This document shows, in pieces, positions 1-7,524 of a stretch of 64,000 nt of DNA. The DNA is taken from contig NZ_JAEQND010000004.1 in NCBI RefSeq assembly GCF_016722765.1, positions 248,001 through 312,000 on the forward strand, in the 5' to 3' direction. The position numbers and the translations under genes were made by a program. The notes under the pieces were generated by a model that saw only the letters and a program-made list of their open reading frames with translations, had not been told where the DNA came from and ran no database searches. The first letter of the stretch is position 1. Each line of letters starts with the position of its first letter. This DNA is from Ramlibacter alkalitolerans (GTDB lineage Bacteria > Pseudomonadota > Gammaproteobacteria > Burkholderiales > Burkholderiaceae_C).

Positions 1-115
1 CGGAGTTGACGCACCACCCACCGCCATCCTGAGCGCAAATACCGCAGCACCGTTGCGCTGGACGAGGAGTGAAGCCGGCGCAGTGTGTGTCCACTGAGGC
101 GGTGGCCCTTGGTCC

Positions 116-240
116 GGCGCAGGACGGATTTGTCCGCCTCACTCCATGTCCCCCGGCGCGGTTGAGAGCACGGGCCTTGGCTGATGCCGCGCCCGCGCCT
201 CCTCCTTTACTTCCGGAGGCGGACAAACCCGTCCTGCGCC
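116..240. repeat. Paired-arm inverted repeat element, copy 1
   Basis: Two 25-bp arms at 116-140 and 216-240 are inverted complements with a single mismatch (A128 against C228). They enclose a 75-bp centre containing gtcccccggcgcgg (148-161) and cgcccgcgcctcctcctt (190-207). The same two blocks with exactly the same 42-nt offset occur in a second element at 47657-47786, so this is a dispersed family and not a chance hairpin. The arms differ between copies but remain complementary within each copy. It lies downstream of the hemerythrin gene. I see no gene in the flanking 1-115 and 241-324: a short open frame ending at 70-72 is interrupted by a stop at 7-9. Confidence 0.8.
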
Positions 241-324
241 TGGGTCGTCGAATGGCCGGGCGATCGACCCTCCACGAAGTCCGTGACGCAGCGCTGGGCC
301 GTGCGGCGGCCCCAGCGGCGCACC

Positions 325-831
325 CTAGCGCCGCCCGAACAGGCGGTCGAACAGGCTGGCGCCCGCATCGCGCAGCGGCAGCGGCTGCGTGCTCGGCCCG
401 GTGGCGTGGTACCAGCGGCCGAAGTGAAGGTCGTGCGTGACGATGTGGGCCACCAGCCACTTGTTGAGGAAGGTGCGCAGCTCCTGCACGCGCTCCTCGG
501 ACCAGGCCGTGCCGCCGACCAGGAATTCGCTCACCCGCATGGCCAGGTGTTCATGCATCTCGATGTGGCGCTGCAGCCCCGGGTAGCCGCTGCGCTCCAT
601 CAGCGCCTCCTCGTGCGTGAAATGCGTGACGACGTAGTCGACCAGGCCCTCCAGCCGCTGCTTCGCGTTCGCCAGCTGCAGTCCCTTGACCAGCGCGAAG
701 AGCTGCTGGTGCTCCGCATCCACTTCGGCGATGCCCGTGCGGAAGCCTTCACGCCATTCGACGACGAAGCTGCCCTGCCCGCCCCGGTCCGCGTCGCCGG
801 GAGGGCCTGATTCACGCGCCTGCTGGCTCAT
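325..831 (-). CDS. Bacteriohemerythrin
   Basis: 168-residue non-heme diiron O2-binding protein, probably cytoplasmic, for oxygen storage or sensing. The hemerythrin ligand pattern is intact: H41, H70-x3-E74, H89 and H93, and H129-x4-D134. The first 20 residues are a polar, disordered-looking leader, and the C-terminal 30 residues after the last ligand are an unusual family-external tail. The ATG at 831 was chosen because it gives normal family length, although the frame stays open far upstream without any recognisable domain. The gene stands alone, divergent from the gene at 1009. NO or O2 sensing would fit the nitric-oxide theme of the 28-38 kb block, but that link is inference. Confidence 0.9.
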   Translation of the reverse strand: MSQQARESGPPGDADRGGQGSFVVEWREGFRTGIAEVDAEHQQLFALVKGLQLANAKQRLEGLVDYVVTHFTHEEALMERSGYPGLQRHIEMHEHLAMRVSEFLVGGTAWSEERVQELRTFLNKWLVAHIVTHDLHFGRWYHATGPSTQPLPLRDAGASLFDRLFGRR

Positions 832-1008
832 GGTCTTCTCTTGTGCTCGCCAAGCAGGGCAGTCTCGGTGCCGAGGCGCACGGCGGCGTTGACGCGCGTC
901 AAGGGCGCGCCTGCCAAGCTCGGCGGCCTGGCTTGTCGGCCGTATCCGACAAACGGGCGGCAGCGCCACCGTCTGTGACGGCGGCGTTACGTCCCAAGAT
1001 GGGCGTCT

Positions 1009-1530
1009 ATGGGGCAGGACGACAGCATTGCGGCATTGCGCTCGCGCATGTCGGCGCTGGTCGAACAGGAAGGTGTCCTGCTGACGCAGGCGTTCGACCT
1101 CAGCCGCGCGGGTGGTGATCGACGGGGCGTGGACGCGCTGTTCGCGCGCGTGACCGCCATCCAGGTGGAACGGAACGGCCTGAAGAAGCAGATCGGGAAC
1201 ATCCTCGGCACGCACCGGCTGCACTCGGTGGCGGAAGTCTGGCGGCTCGGCGTCTACGACTACCGCCCGGAAGTGGGCGCCGCGAGCGTGCGCGTGCGCG
1301 TCGCCAGCGGGCCGCTGGGCCTGCAGGTGTTCATGCCGGGCCGAGGCGACCCGGTGCGCATCGAGAGCCTGGAGGGCACGTTCGAAGGTCCTCTCGCGGT
1401 CGACGATGCCGCCACGCATCAGGCAGGCGGAGATGCACCGAAGGACGCAGCGGGCAACGGCGCCGAAACGCGTGCGCGGGGAAGGACCACGACGCCGAAA
1501 CGCGCGGCAGCCAAGAAGCGCTCGAGCTAG
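1009..1530 (+). CDS. Hypothetical protein with coiled-coil N-terminus and basic tail
   Basis: 173 residues, family not recognised. Residues 1-65 are alpha-helical and charged with heptad-like leucines, which suggests a coiled coil. Residues 70-120 are beta-rich with repeated V-x-V-x-V. The last 45 residues are low complexity, rich in Ala, Lys, Arg and Thr and ending KKRSS, like histone H1-type DNA-binding tails. No signal peptide or membrane segment is visible. It runs divergently from the hemerythrin gene with a 177-bp gap in which I see no gene. DNA binding is suggested only by the tail composition. Confidence 0.6.
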   Translation: MGQDDSIAALRSRMSALVEQEGVLLTQAFDLSRAGGDRRGVDALFARVTAIQVERNGLKKQIGNILGTHRLHSVAEVWRLGVYDYRPEVGAASVRVRVASGPLGLQVFMPGRGDPVRIESLEGTFEGPLAVDDAATHQAGGDAPKDAAGNGAETRARGRTTTPKRAAAKKRSS

Positions 1531-1654
1531 TCTCCTGTCCCACAAATATCTAGGGGCAGCCCGGGGTGAGACAGGACACCAGCACTTGTGCTGCGGCGGC
1601 GCGAGGGGTATGAAGCCTGCAGGGCGACCGCAATGTTGCCGAGAGGAGGTGCGC

Positions 1655-1909
1655 ATGAAATCCCTTCTCCTGCCGCTGGCGCTGTGCGCCGCGCTCGCCG
1701 GCTGCGCGGTCGCCGTGCCGGGACCTCCGTATGCCTATCCGTACGGCGGCTATCCGTATGCCTACGGCCCCTCCGGGTACGACGCGTTCTGGTTCTCCGG
1801 CAGTTTCCTGTGCTGTGGCGAGCGGCGTGATCACGCCCACGGCGTGCACCACCACGGGCAGCGCGGGGCCGTCGGCCGCGGCGGCAGGATGTACGGCGGG
1901 CGCCGCTGA
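1655..1909 (+). CDS. Small secreted lipoprotein, Gly/Tyr/His-rich
   Basis: 84 residues. A type II signal peptide ends in the lipobox L-A-G-C with the lipidated Cys at position 17, so the mature protein should be anchored in a membrane. The mature part is rich in Tyr, Gly and Pro (YPYGGYPYAYGP) and then His and Arg. The ATG at 1655 is preceded by a strong ribosome-binding site, gagaggagg at 1641-1649. It converges on the LysR gene at 1941. The function is unknown; the His-rich segment might bind metal, but nothing else supports that. Confidence 0.75.
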   Translation: MKSLLLPLALCAALAGCAVAVPGPPYAYPYGGYPYAYGPSGYDAFWFSGSFLCCGERRDHAHGVHHHGQRGAVGRGGRMYGGRR

Positions 1910-1940
1910 CGGGCGCTGCGCACCACCGCGCCGGCGCGCA

Positions 1941-2828
1941 TCACCGCCGCGCCTGCGCCACGATCGCTTCCACCATGGCCCGCGCGGCCACCGACAGGGC
2001 CTTGCCCTTGCGGCGCGCCAGCAGGATCGGACGGCGCAGCGCCCGGTCGCGCACCGGCACGCTGGCCAGGCCGCTGCGCAGGAAGTGGAACAGCGTGAGC
2101 TCCGGCACCACGCTGACGCCCAGCCCCTGCGCAACCAGCGCCGCCACGGTGGCGAGGTGCTCGACTTCGAGCGCACCGGTGCGGGCCGTCACGCCCGCCG
2201 CTTCGAGGTGCTGGCGCACGCTGCTGCTGCGCGCCAGGTGCACGATCTCCTCGCCTTCGAGCTCCGACAGCGCCACGCTGCGCCTGCCGGCGAACCGGTG
2301 CGTGCCGGGGCAGACCAGGTGGAAGCGCTCGCGCTTGAGTTCCTGCACGTCGAATTCGGGGAGTTCGCCGCCGGCGGTGATCGCCAGGTCGACCCGCCCT
2401 TCGCGCAGCAGGGCGAGGCCGCCGGCGGCGAGCGTGTCGAACAGCTCGATGCGGATGTTCGGGTGCCGGTCGCGGTAGCTCGCGATCGCCTGCGGCATCC
2501 AGACGGCGGCCACCGAGGGCAGCGCGGCGACGGCCACCTTGCCCACGCGCCGCGTGGCGAGCTCGTTCAGGTGCGCCAGCGCGTGCTGCAGGTCCTGCTG
2601 GATGCGGCGGACTTCCTCCGCGAACAGCTCGCCCTCCGGCGTGAGCGCCACGTGCCGCGTGGAGCGCTCGAACAGCGCCACGCCGGCCGTCCGCTCGATG
2701 CGGGCGATCTTCTGGCTGAACGCGCTCTGCGACAGGTGGCAGCGCTCCGCGGCGCGGGTGAAGTGCTGCGCCTGCGCCAGGGCCAGGAAGGCCTCCAGGT
2801 CGCGCGAGGACAGATTGATCGAAGGCAT
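1941..2828 (-). CDS. LysR-family transcriptional regulator (AtuA-Bug cluster)
   Basis: 295 residues, typical LysR length. The N-terminal winged helix-turn-helix spans about residues 5-65 (AAERCHLSQSAFSQKIARIE), followed by a linker helix and the two-lobed periplasmic-binding-fold effector domain from about residue 92. It is divergent from the AtuA operon that starts at 2931, and the 102-bp gap between them presumably holds its binding sites. It is therefore the likely activator of that operon. The effector is not predictable from sequence. The start at 2828 places the HTH at the usual distance from the N-terminus. Confidence 0.93.
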   Translation of the reverse strand: MPSINLSSRDLEAFLALAQAQHFTRAAERCHLSQSAFSQKIARIERTAGVALFERSTRHVALTPEGELFAEEVRRIQQDLQHALAHLNELATRRVGKVAVAALPSVAAVWMPQAIASYRDRHPNIRIELFDTLAAGGLALLREGRVDLAITAGGELPEFDVQELKRERFHLVCPGTHRFAGRRSVALSELEGEEIVHLARSSSVRQHLEAAGVTARTGALEVEHLATVAALVAQGLGVSVVPELTLFHFLRSGLASVPVRDRALRRPILLARRKGKALSVAARAMVEAIVAQARR

Positions 2829-2930
2829 GGATGAAACGATCCGATTTTTCCATTTTACGCAGCAGGGTGGTGCGTCGAAGATGCGCGCAGGCCTCGCTTC
2901 GCACGGCCGCCGCACTTCCCCTGGAACGCC

Positions 2931-4307
2931 ATGCCCTCTTCTCCTGGTTCGCCGCCCCTGCTTCGCATCGGCTGCGGCGCCGGCTTCTCCGGCGACCGCT
3001 GGGACGCCGCCGTGCCGGTGGTGCGGACGCTGCGCGCCGCGGGCGGCCCCGCCGTGCTCATGTTCGAGACGCTCGCCGAGCGGACGCTGGCGCTGGCGCA
3101 ACTCAAGCGCCGGCAGGAGCCCGACGGCGGCTGGGAGCCTTCGCTCGAGCGCTTCGTCGCCCCCGTGCTGCGCGACTGCGTTGAAGCCGGCATCCCCATC
3201 GTGGGCAACTTCGGCGCCGCCAACCCCGTCGGCGCGGCGCACCGGCTGCAGCAGCTGGCCGCATCGCTGGACCTGCCGCCCCTGCGCATCGCCGCCGTGC
3301 AGGGCGACGACCTGCTCGCCGCCCTGCCCCCTGCGCGCGTCGCCCAGTTGCTGCCCGGCGCGCTGCAAGGCAAGCCCCTGGTCAGCGCCAATGCCTATCT
3401 CGGGGCCCTGCAGATCGCCGATGCCCTGCGCGCAGGCGCCCAGGTCGTGGTCACGGGCCGGGTTGCCGATCCGTCGCTGGCGCTCGGTCCGATGCTCGCC
3501 CACTTCGGCTGGGCCGACGACGACTGGGACCGGCTCGCCTGCGGCACCATGGCGGGCCACCTGCTCGAATGCGGGGCACAGGTGACGGGCGGCTACTTCG
3601 CGGATCCCGGCGTGAAGGACGTTCCCGGCGTCGCGAATCCCGGCTTCCCGATCGTGGAGATGCACGCGGACGGCCGCTTCGTCGTCACCAAGGCGGCGGA
3701 CACCGGCGGCTGCGTCGACCGTCGCACCGTGACCGAGCAGTTGCTCTACGAGATCCACGACCCGGCGGCCTATCTCACGCCCGACGTCGTCGCCGACATC
3801 AGCGAAGCCGCGCTGGCCGAAGACGGCCCGGACCGCATCCGGGTGGAGGGCGTGCGCGGCCATCCCCGTCCCCCCACGCTCAAGGCGACCCTCTGCTACG
3901 AAGGCGGCTGGCTGGCCGAGGGAGAGATCTCCTACGCGGGGCCCAACGCGACGGCGCGGGCGCGCCTGGCCGCCGACATCGTGCGCAAACGGCTGCGGCA
4001 GCTCGGGCTGGCGCACCTCGCGCTGCGGGCCGACCTGATCGGCGTCGCCAGCGTGCTGGCGGACGACGCCGGCCACTGGTGGGACCACCAGGCCCTGCCG
4101 CCGCGCGAGGACGTGCGCCTGCGCATCGCGGCGGCGTCGTCGCACCGGCAGGAAGCCGATGCCGTGGCGCGCGAGGTGCTGGCCCTCTACACCTGCGGGC
4201 CGGCCGGCGGCGGCGGTGTCCGCACGCACGTGACGCCGCGCCTCGCCAGCGACTCCTGCTTCGTGCCGCGCGACTGGCTGCAACCCACCTGGAGCTTCGT
4301 GCCATGA
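2931..4307 (+). CDS. AtuA-family protein (DUF1446)
   Basis: 458 residues matching the acyclic terpene utilization AtuA / DUF1446 family. Recognisable blocks are the N-terminal IGCGAGFSGDRWD, the central VVTGRVADPSLALGPM with a following HLLECGAQVTGGYF, and a downstream DTGGCVD. In Pseudomonas citronellolis the atu cluster degrades citronellol and geraniol, but the biochemical role of AtuA itself is unsettled and many homologues sit outside terpene clusters. Here no other atu genes are present, so the substrate is unknown. The gene overlaps the next one by 4 bp (ATGA), indicating translational coupling. Confidence 0.88.
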   Translation: MPSSPGSPPLLRIGCGAGFSGDRWDAAVPVVRTLRAAGGPAVLMFETLAERTLALAQLKRRQEPDGGWEPSLERFVAPVLRDCVEAGIPIVGNFGAANPVGAAHRLQQLAASLDLPPLRIAAVQGDDLLAALPPARVAQLLPGALQGKPLVSANAYLGALQIADALRAGAQVVVTGRVADPSLALGPMLAHFGWADDDWDRLACGTMAGHLLECGAQVTGGYFADPGVKDVPGVANPGFPIVEMHADGRFVVTKAADTGGCVDRRTVTEQLLYEIHDPAAYLTPDVVADISEAALAEDGPDRIRVEGVRGHPRPPTLKATLCYEGGWLAEGEISYAGPNATARARLAADIVRKRLRQLGLAHLALRADLIGVASVLADDAGHWWDHQALPPREDVRLRIAAASSHRQEADAVAREVLALYTCGPAGGGGVRTHVTPRLASDSCFVPRDWLQPTWSFVP

Positions 4308-4630
4308 ACAGCGTGCTGCTGCATGCGCTCGCCCACGCGCGCACGGGCGACAAGGGCAATCGCTCGTCGATCGCCCTCGTCGCCTACGAGGCGAAGCACT
4401 GGCCGCTGCTGGTGGAGCAGGTCACCGCGCAGCGCGTGGCGGCCCTGTTCGCGGACCGGCGGCCCAGCGCCGTGCGGCGCTACCTGCTGCCGCGGCTGCA
4501 CGCCATGAACTTCGTGCTGGACGACGTCCTGGATGGCGGCGTCAACGGATCCCTCAACCTCGACAGCCACGGCAAGGCGCTGTCGGGACTCCTGCTCACC
4601 CTCGAAATCCAATCGGAGACCAGCCCATGA
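4304..4630 (+). CDS. AtuA-related small protein
   Basis: 108 residues corresponding to the small partner domain that accompanies AtuA, with the conserved start LLHALAHARTGDKGNRSSIALVAY split here for reading: LLHALAHARTGDKGN then RSSIALVAY. In some bacteria this domain is fused to the C-terminus of AtuA. Here it is a separate gene overlapping atuA by ATGA and overlapping the following Bug gene by ATGA, so the three are expected to be produced together. It is cytoplasmic and lacks a signal peptide. The function is unknown beyond the association. Confidence 0.82.
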   Translation: MNSVLLHALAHARTGDKGNRSSIALVAYEAKHWPLLVEQVTAQRVAALFADRRPSAVRRYLLPRLHAMNFVLDDVLDGGVNGSLNLDSHGKALSGLLLTLEIQSETSP

Positions 4631-5580
4631 ACCGACGTCACCTGCTTGCCGCCCTGCTCGCCGCCACGCCGCTGGCCGCGCTGGCGGACTACCCGGACAA
4701 GCCCATCACCTTCATCGTGCCCTTCGCCGCCGGCAGCGCCACGGACCAACTGGCGCGCGCGCTGGGCCAGGCCGTCACCAACGAGACGAAGCAGCCGGTG
4801 CTGGTGGACAACAAGCCCGGCGCCAATGCCTTCATCGGCGCGCAGGCCGCGGCCAAGGCGAGCAAGGACGGCTACAGCGTGTTCATCACCACCAACACGA
4901 CCCATGCGGCGAACGAGCACCTGTTCAAGAAGCTGCCCTACGACCCGGTGAAGGACTTCGAGCCGGTCACGCTGCTGTCCAAGGGCGGGCAGATCCTGAT
5001 CGTCAACAACAACCTGCCCGTCCACAGCGTGCAGGACCTGATCAAGCTGGCGAAGTCGCAGCCCGGCAAGCTGTCCTTCGGCTACGGCAGTTCGTCCAGC
5101 CGCATCGCGGGCGAGATGTTCAAGCAGATGACCGGCACCTACATCCTGAGCATCCCGTACCGCAGCAACCCGCCGGCCGTGACGGACCTGATCGGCGGCC
5201 AGATCGACCTGATGATCACGGACATGACCACGGGCCTGCCGCAGGTGAAGGCCGGCAAGGTGAAGGCGCTCGGCGTGTCGACGCTGAAACGCACGCCGCT
5301 GGCGCCGGAGGTGCCGACCATCAGCGAGGCCGGCGTGAAGGGCTACGACATCAGCTTCTGGTTCGCCGCCTACGTCCCCGCCGGCACGCCGCCGGCGGTC
5401 GTCTCGCGCCTCAACGACATCCTGGCCAAGGCGAACCACAGCCAGACGGTGGCGGCCTTCTACGCCCAGAGCGGCTTCGAGACGCTCGCCGGCACGCCGG
5501 AGGACCTGCGCAAGTTCCAGGCCGCCGAGTCCGAGAAGTGGCGCAAGATCATCAGCGGCGCGGGCATCGAGAAGGAGTGA
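4627..5580 (+). CDS. Bug-family tripartite tricarboxylate periplasmic receptor 1
   Basis: 317-residue periplasmic solute receptor. The signal peptide is residues 1-20 (cleavage after ALA, before DYPDKP). The Bug hallmarks follow: PITFIVPFAAGSATD, VDNKPGAN around residues 58-65, and the ligand-loop region GYGSSSSRIAGEMF. It should bind a carboxylated compound and pass it to a TctAB-type transporter, but no tctA or tctB gene is present in the window. Being translationally coupled to the AtuA genes, it probably captures the substrate of that pathway. It is one of six Bug paralogues here. Confidence 0.93.
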   Translation: MNRRHLLAALLAATPLAALADYPDKPITFIVPFAAGSATDQLARALGQAVTNETKQPVLVDNKPGANAFIGAQAAAKASKDGYSVFITTNTTHAANEHLFKKLPYDPVKDFEPVTLLSKGGQILIVNNNLPVHSVQDLIKLAKSQPGKLSFGYGSSSSRIAGEMFKQMTGTYILSIPYRSNPPAVTDLIGGQIDLMITDMTTGLPQVKAGKVKALGVSTLKRTPLAPEVPTISEAGVKGYDISFWFAAYVPAGTPPAVVSRLNDILAKANHSQTVAAFYAQSGFETLAGTPEDLRKFQAAESEKWRKIISGAGIEKE

Positions 5581-5731
5581 GCTCGCCCGCAAGCGCCGTG
5601 GCCTGCCCGCGTTCAGGGCGGCAGCGCACGACGGGGTTCACAGGCGCGGCTGGCGGGCCTACCATGGCGTCCCACCGCGCGAGGGCCGCGTGCGGTGTCC
5701 GCGCATCCCCCGGCCCGCGAGAGGTCTGCCC

Positions 5732-6661
5732 ATGGCTGCCCGTTCCATTGCGTCGCTGTCGCTGAGCTTCGGCCTGGTGGCTATCCCCGTGAAGCTGTAT
5801 TCGGCGACGGAGTCTTCCGGCGCGATCAAGTTCAACCTGCTCGCCCGGGACGGTTCGCGCCTGAAGCAGCAGTACGTCTCCGAGAAGGACCAGGGCGTCG
5901 TCGCCCGCTCGGAGATGGTCAAGGGCTACGAATTCGAGAAGGACCGCTTCGTGCTCTTCACGCAGGAGGAGCTCAAGGCCCTGGAGGAATCCAGCAGCCC
6001 CACCATCGACGTGATGTCCTTCATTCCGGCCCACTCGGTGGACCCGCTGTTCTACGACAAGGCCTACCTCCTGGCACCGGACAAGCGCGGCGCCAAGCCC
6101 TACACCCTGCTGGCCGAGGCGATGCGCCGCAGCGGCCGTTGCGCGCTGGCGCGCTGGGCCTGGAAATCGAAGCAGTACGTGGTGCAGATCCGCCCGGTCG
6201 AGGGCGGGCTCGTGCTGCAGCAACTGCTGTACGCGGACGAGGTCCGGTCGCTGCAGGAGCTGAACATCGAGCAGGTGGAAGTCTCGCCGGGCGAACTGCA
6301 GCTGGCCCTGCAGCTGATCGAGCAGATCTCCACCGACAGCTACGACCCGCGGCAGTACGTGGACGAAGAGAAGAAGCGCATCCTGGCCGCCATCGACGAG
6401 AAGATCGCCGGCAAGCAGATCGTGGCGGCGGCGCCGCAGGAGCCGCAGGGCTCCGCGCAGGTGATCGACCTGATGGAGGCGCTGCGCGCCAGCCTGCGCA
6501 AGCCGCCGGTGGCCGCCGGCGTGCCGGCGATCGAGACCCAGCCCGCCATCCCCACGCGGGAACGCAAGAGTGCGAAGCGCGCGGCCACGCCGGCTGCCAC
6601 GACCGTCGCAGCGGCACGCGTCGCGCAGCCCGCGCCGGCCAAGGCGCGCGCACGCAAGTGA
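5732..6661 (+). CDS. ku: Bacterial Ku, non-homologous end-joining protein
   Basis: 309 residues. It begins MAARSIASLSLSFGLVAIPVKLY, as bacterial Ku proteins do, and spans the beta-barrel DNA-ring domain to about residue 255. The C-terminal tail of about 55 residues is rich in Ala, Lys and Arg and would add DNA contacts. Ku homodimers encircle DNA ends and recruit LigD. No ligD gene lies in this window, so the partner ligase must be elsewhere or absent. The ATG at 5732 is chosen over upstream codons because family homology starts exactly there. Only 4 bp separate it from the MerR-TPR gene. Confidence 0.95.
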   Translation: MAARSIASLSLSFGLVAIPVKLYSATESSGAIKFNLLARDGSRLKQQYVSEKDQGVVARSEMVKGYEFEKDRFVLFTQEELKALEESSSPTIDVMSFIPAHSVDPLFYDKAYLLAPDKRGAKPYTLLAEAMRRSGRCALARWAWKSKQYVVQIRPVEGGLVLQQLLYADEVRSLQELNIEQVEVSPGELQLALQLIEQISTDSYDPRQYVDEEKKRILAAIDEKIAGKQIVAAAPQEPQGSAQVIDLMEALRASLRKPPVAAGVPAIETQPAIPTRERKSAKRAATPAATTVAAARVAQPAPAKARARK

Positions 6662-6665
6662 GCCG

Positions 6666-7499
6666 GTGAGCGCCGACGGCGAGGCCTCCACCTTCACGGT
6701 GCGGCGCGTGCAGGCGATGCTGGGGCTGTCGCGCCACATCGTGGCCGGGCTGATCGAGGCGGGCTTCGTCACGCCGACGCGCGGCCGGCGCAACGAGTGG
6801 CGCTTCACCTTCCAGGACCTCGCGCTGCTGCGCACCGCGCACGCGCTGCAGGCGCAGAGCATCCCGCCGCGGCGCATCCTGCGCTCGCTGGCGCGGCTCA
6901 AGTCCACCCTGCCCGCGGAGCTGCCGCTGACCGGCTTGCGCATCACCGCCATCGGCGCCGACATCGCGGTGCGCGACCGCAGCGGCCAGTGGCGCTCCGA
7001 CACGGGGCAGATGCTGCTGGACTTCGACGTGGCGCCGGTGGCCGGCAGCGTCGCCATCCTGGAACGCGCTCCCTCGCCGCAGGCCGAAGCGGCCGATGCG
7101 CAGTCGCTGTTCGAGCGCGCCCTGGCGCTGGAAGACAGCGATCCCGCCGCCGCCGAGGCCGCGTATCTCCAGGCCCTGGCCGCGGCGCCCGAGCTGGAGG
7201 ATGCGTACCTGAACCTGGGCGCGATGTGGGCCGCCGCGGGCCGACATGCCGAACTGCTGCGGCTGTCCGATGCCGCGCTGGCGCACTGCGCCGGCTCCGC
7301 GCTGCTGCACTACAACCGCGGCGTGGCCCTGGACCACCTGGAGCGCTTCGAGGAGGCGGCGGCCAGCTACGAACGCAGCCTGGCGCTGGACCCCTCGCTG
7401 GCCGACGCGCACTTCAACCTGGCGCAACTGCACCAGCAGGCCGGCGACCTGCGCGGCGCGCTGCGGCACTTCAACGCGTACCGGCGGCTGCAGCGGTGA
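6666..7499 (+). CDS. MerR-type HTH protein with C-terminal TPR repeats
   Basis: 277 residues from a GTG start 4 bp after the ku stop codon. Residues 8-70 form a MerR-like winged helix (FTVRRVQAMLGLSRHIVAGL, then the wing EWRFTFQDLALLRTAHALQA). A linker of about 80 residues follows. Residues 140-275 hold three to four tetratricopeptide-like repeats (DAYLNLGAMWAAAG, LLHYNRGVALDHLERFEEAA, DAHFNLAQLHQQAGDLRGAL). The domain mix suggests a DNA-binding protein that recruits a partner through its TPR part. Its position directly behind ku suggests a joint transcript and perhaps a role in regulating repair, which is inference. Confidence 0.8.
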   Translation: MSADGEASTFTVRRVQAMLGLSRHIVAGLIEAGFVTPTRGRRNEWRFTFQDLALLRTAHALQAQSIPPRRILRSLARLKSTLPAELPLTGLRITAIGADIAVRDRSGQWRSDTGQMLLDFDVAPVAGSVAILERAPSPQAEAADAQSLFERALALEDSDPAAAEAAYLQALAAAPELEDAYLNLGAMWAAAGRHAELLRLSDAALAHCAGSALLHYNRGVALDHLERFEEAAASYERSLALDPSLADAHFNLAQLHQQAGDLRGALRHFNAYRRLQR

Positions 7500-7524
7500 A
7501 CGGGCGAGCACGCGCCCTGCGCCG

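Noticed and set aside
10..72. Possible 3-prime end of a plus-strand gene at the window start (frame ending LDEE-stop)
   Set aside because: An in-frame stop at 7-9 limits it to 20 codons, so it cannot be the tail of a longer gene unless there is a frameshift.
832..1656. Upstream extension of the hemerythrin reading frame
   Set aside because: The frame is open for another 275 codons, but the predicted sequence is low-complexity and antisense to the gene at 1009; it has no recognisable domain.
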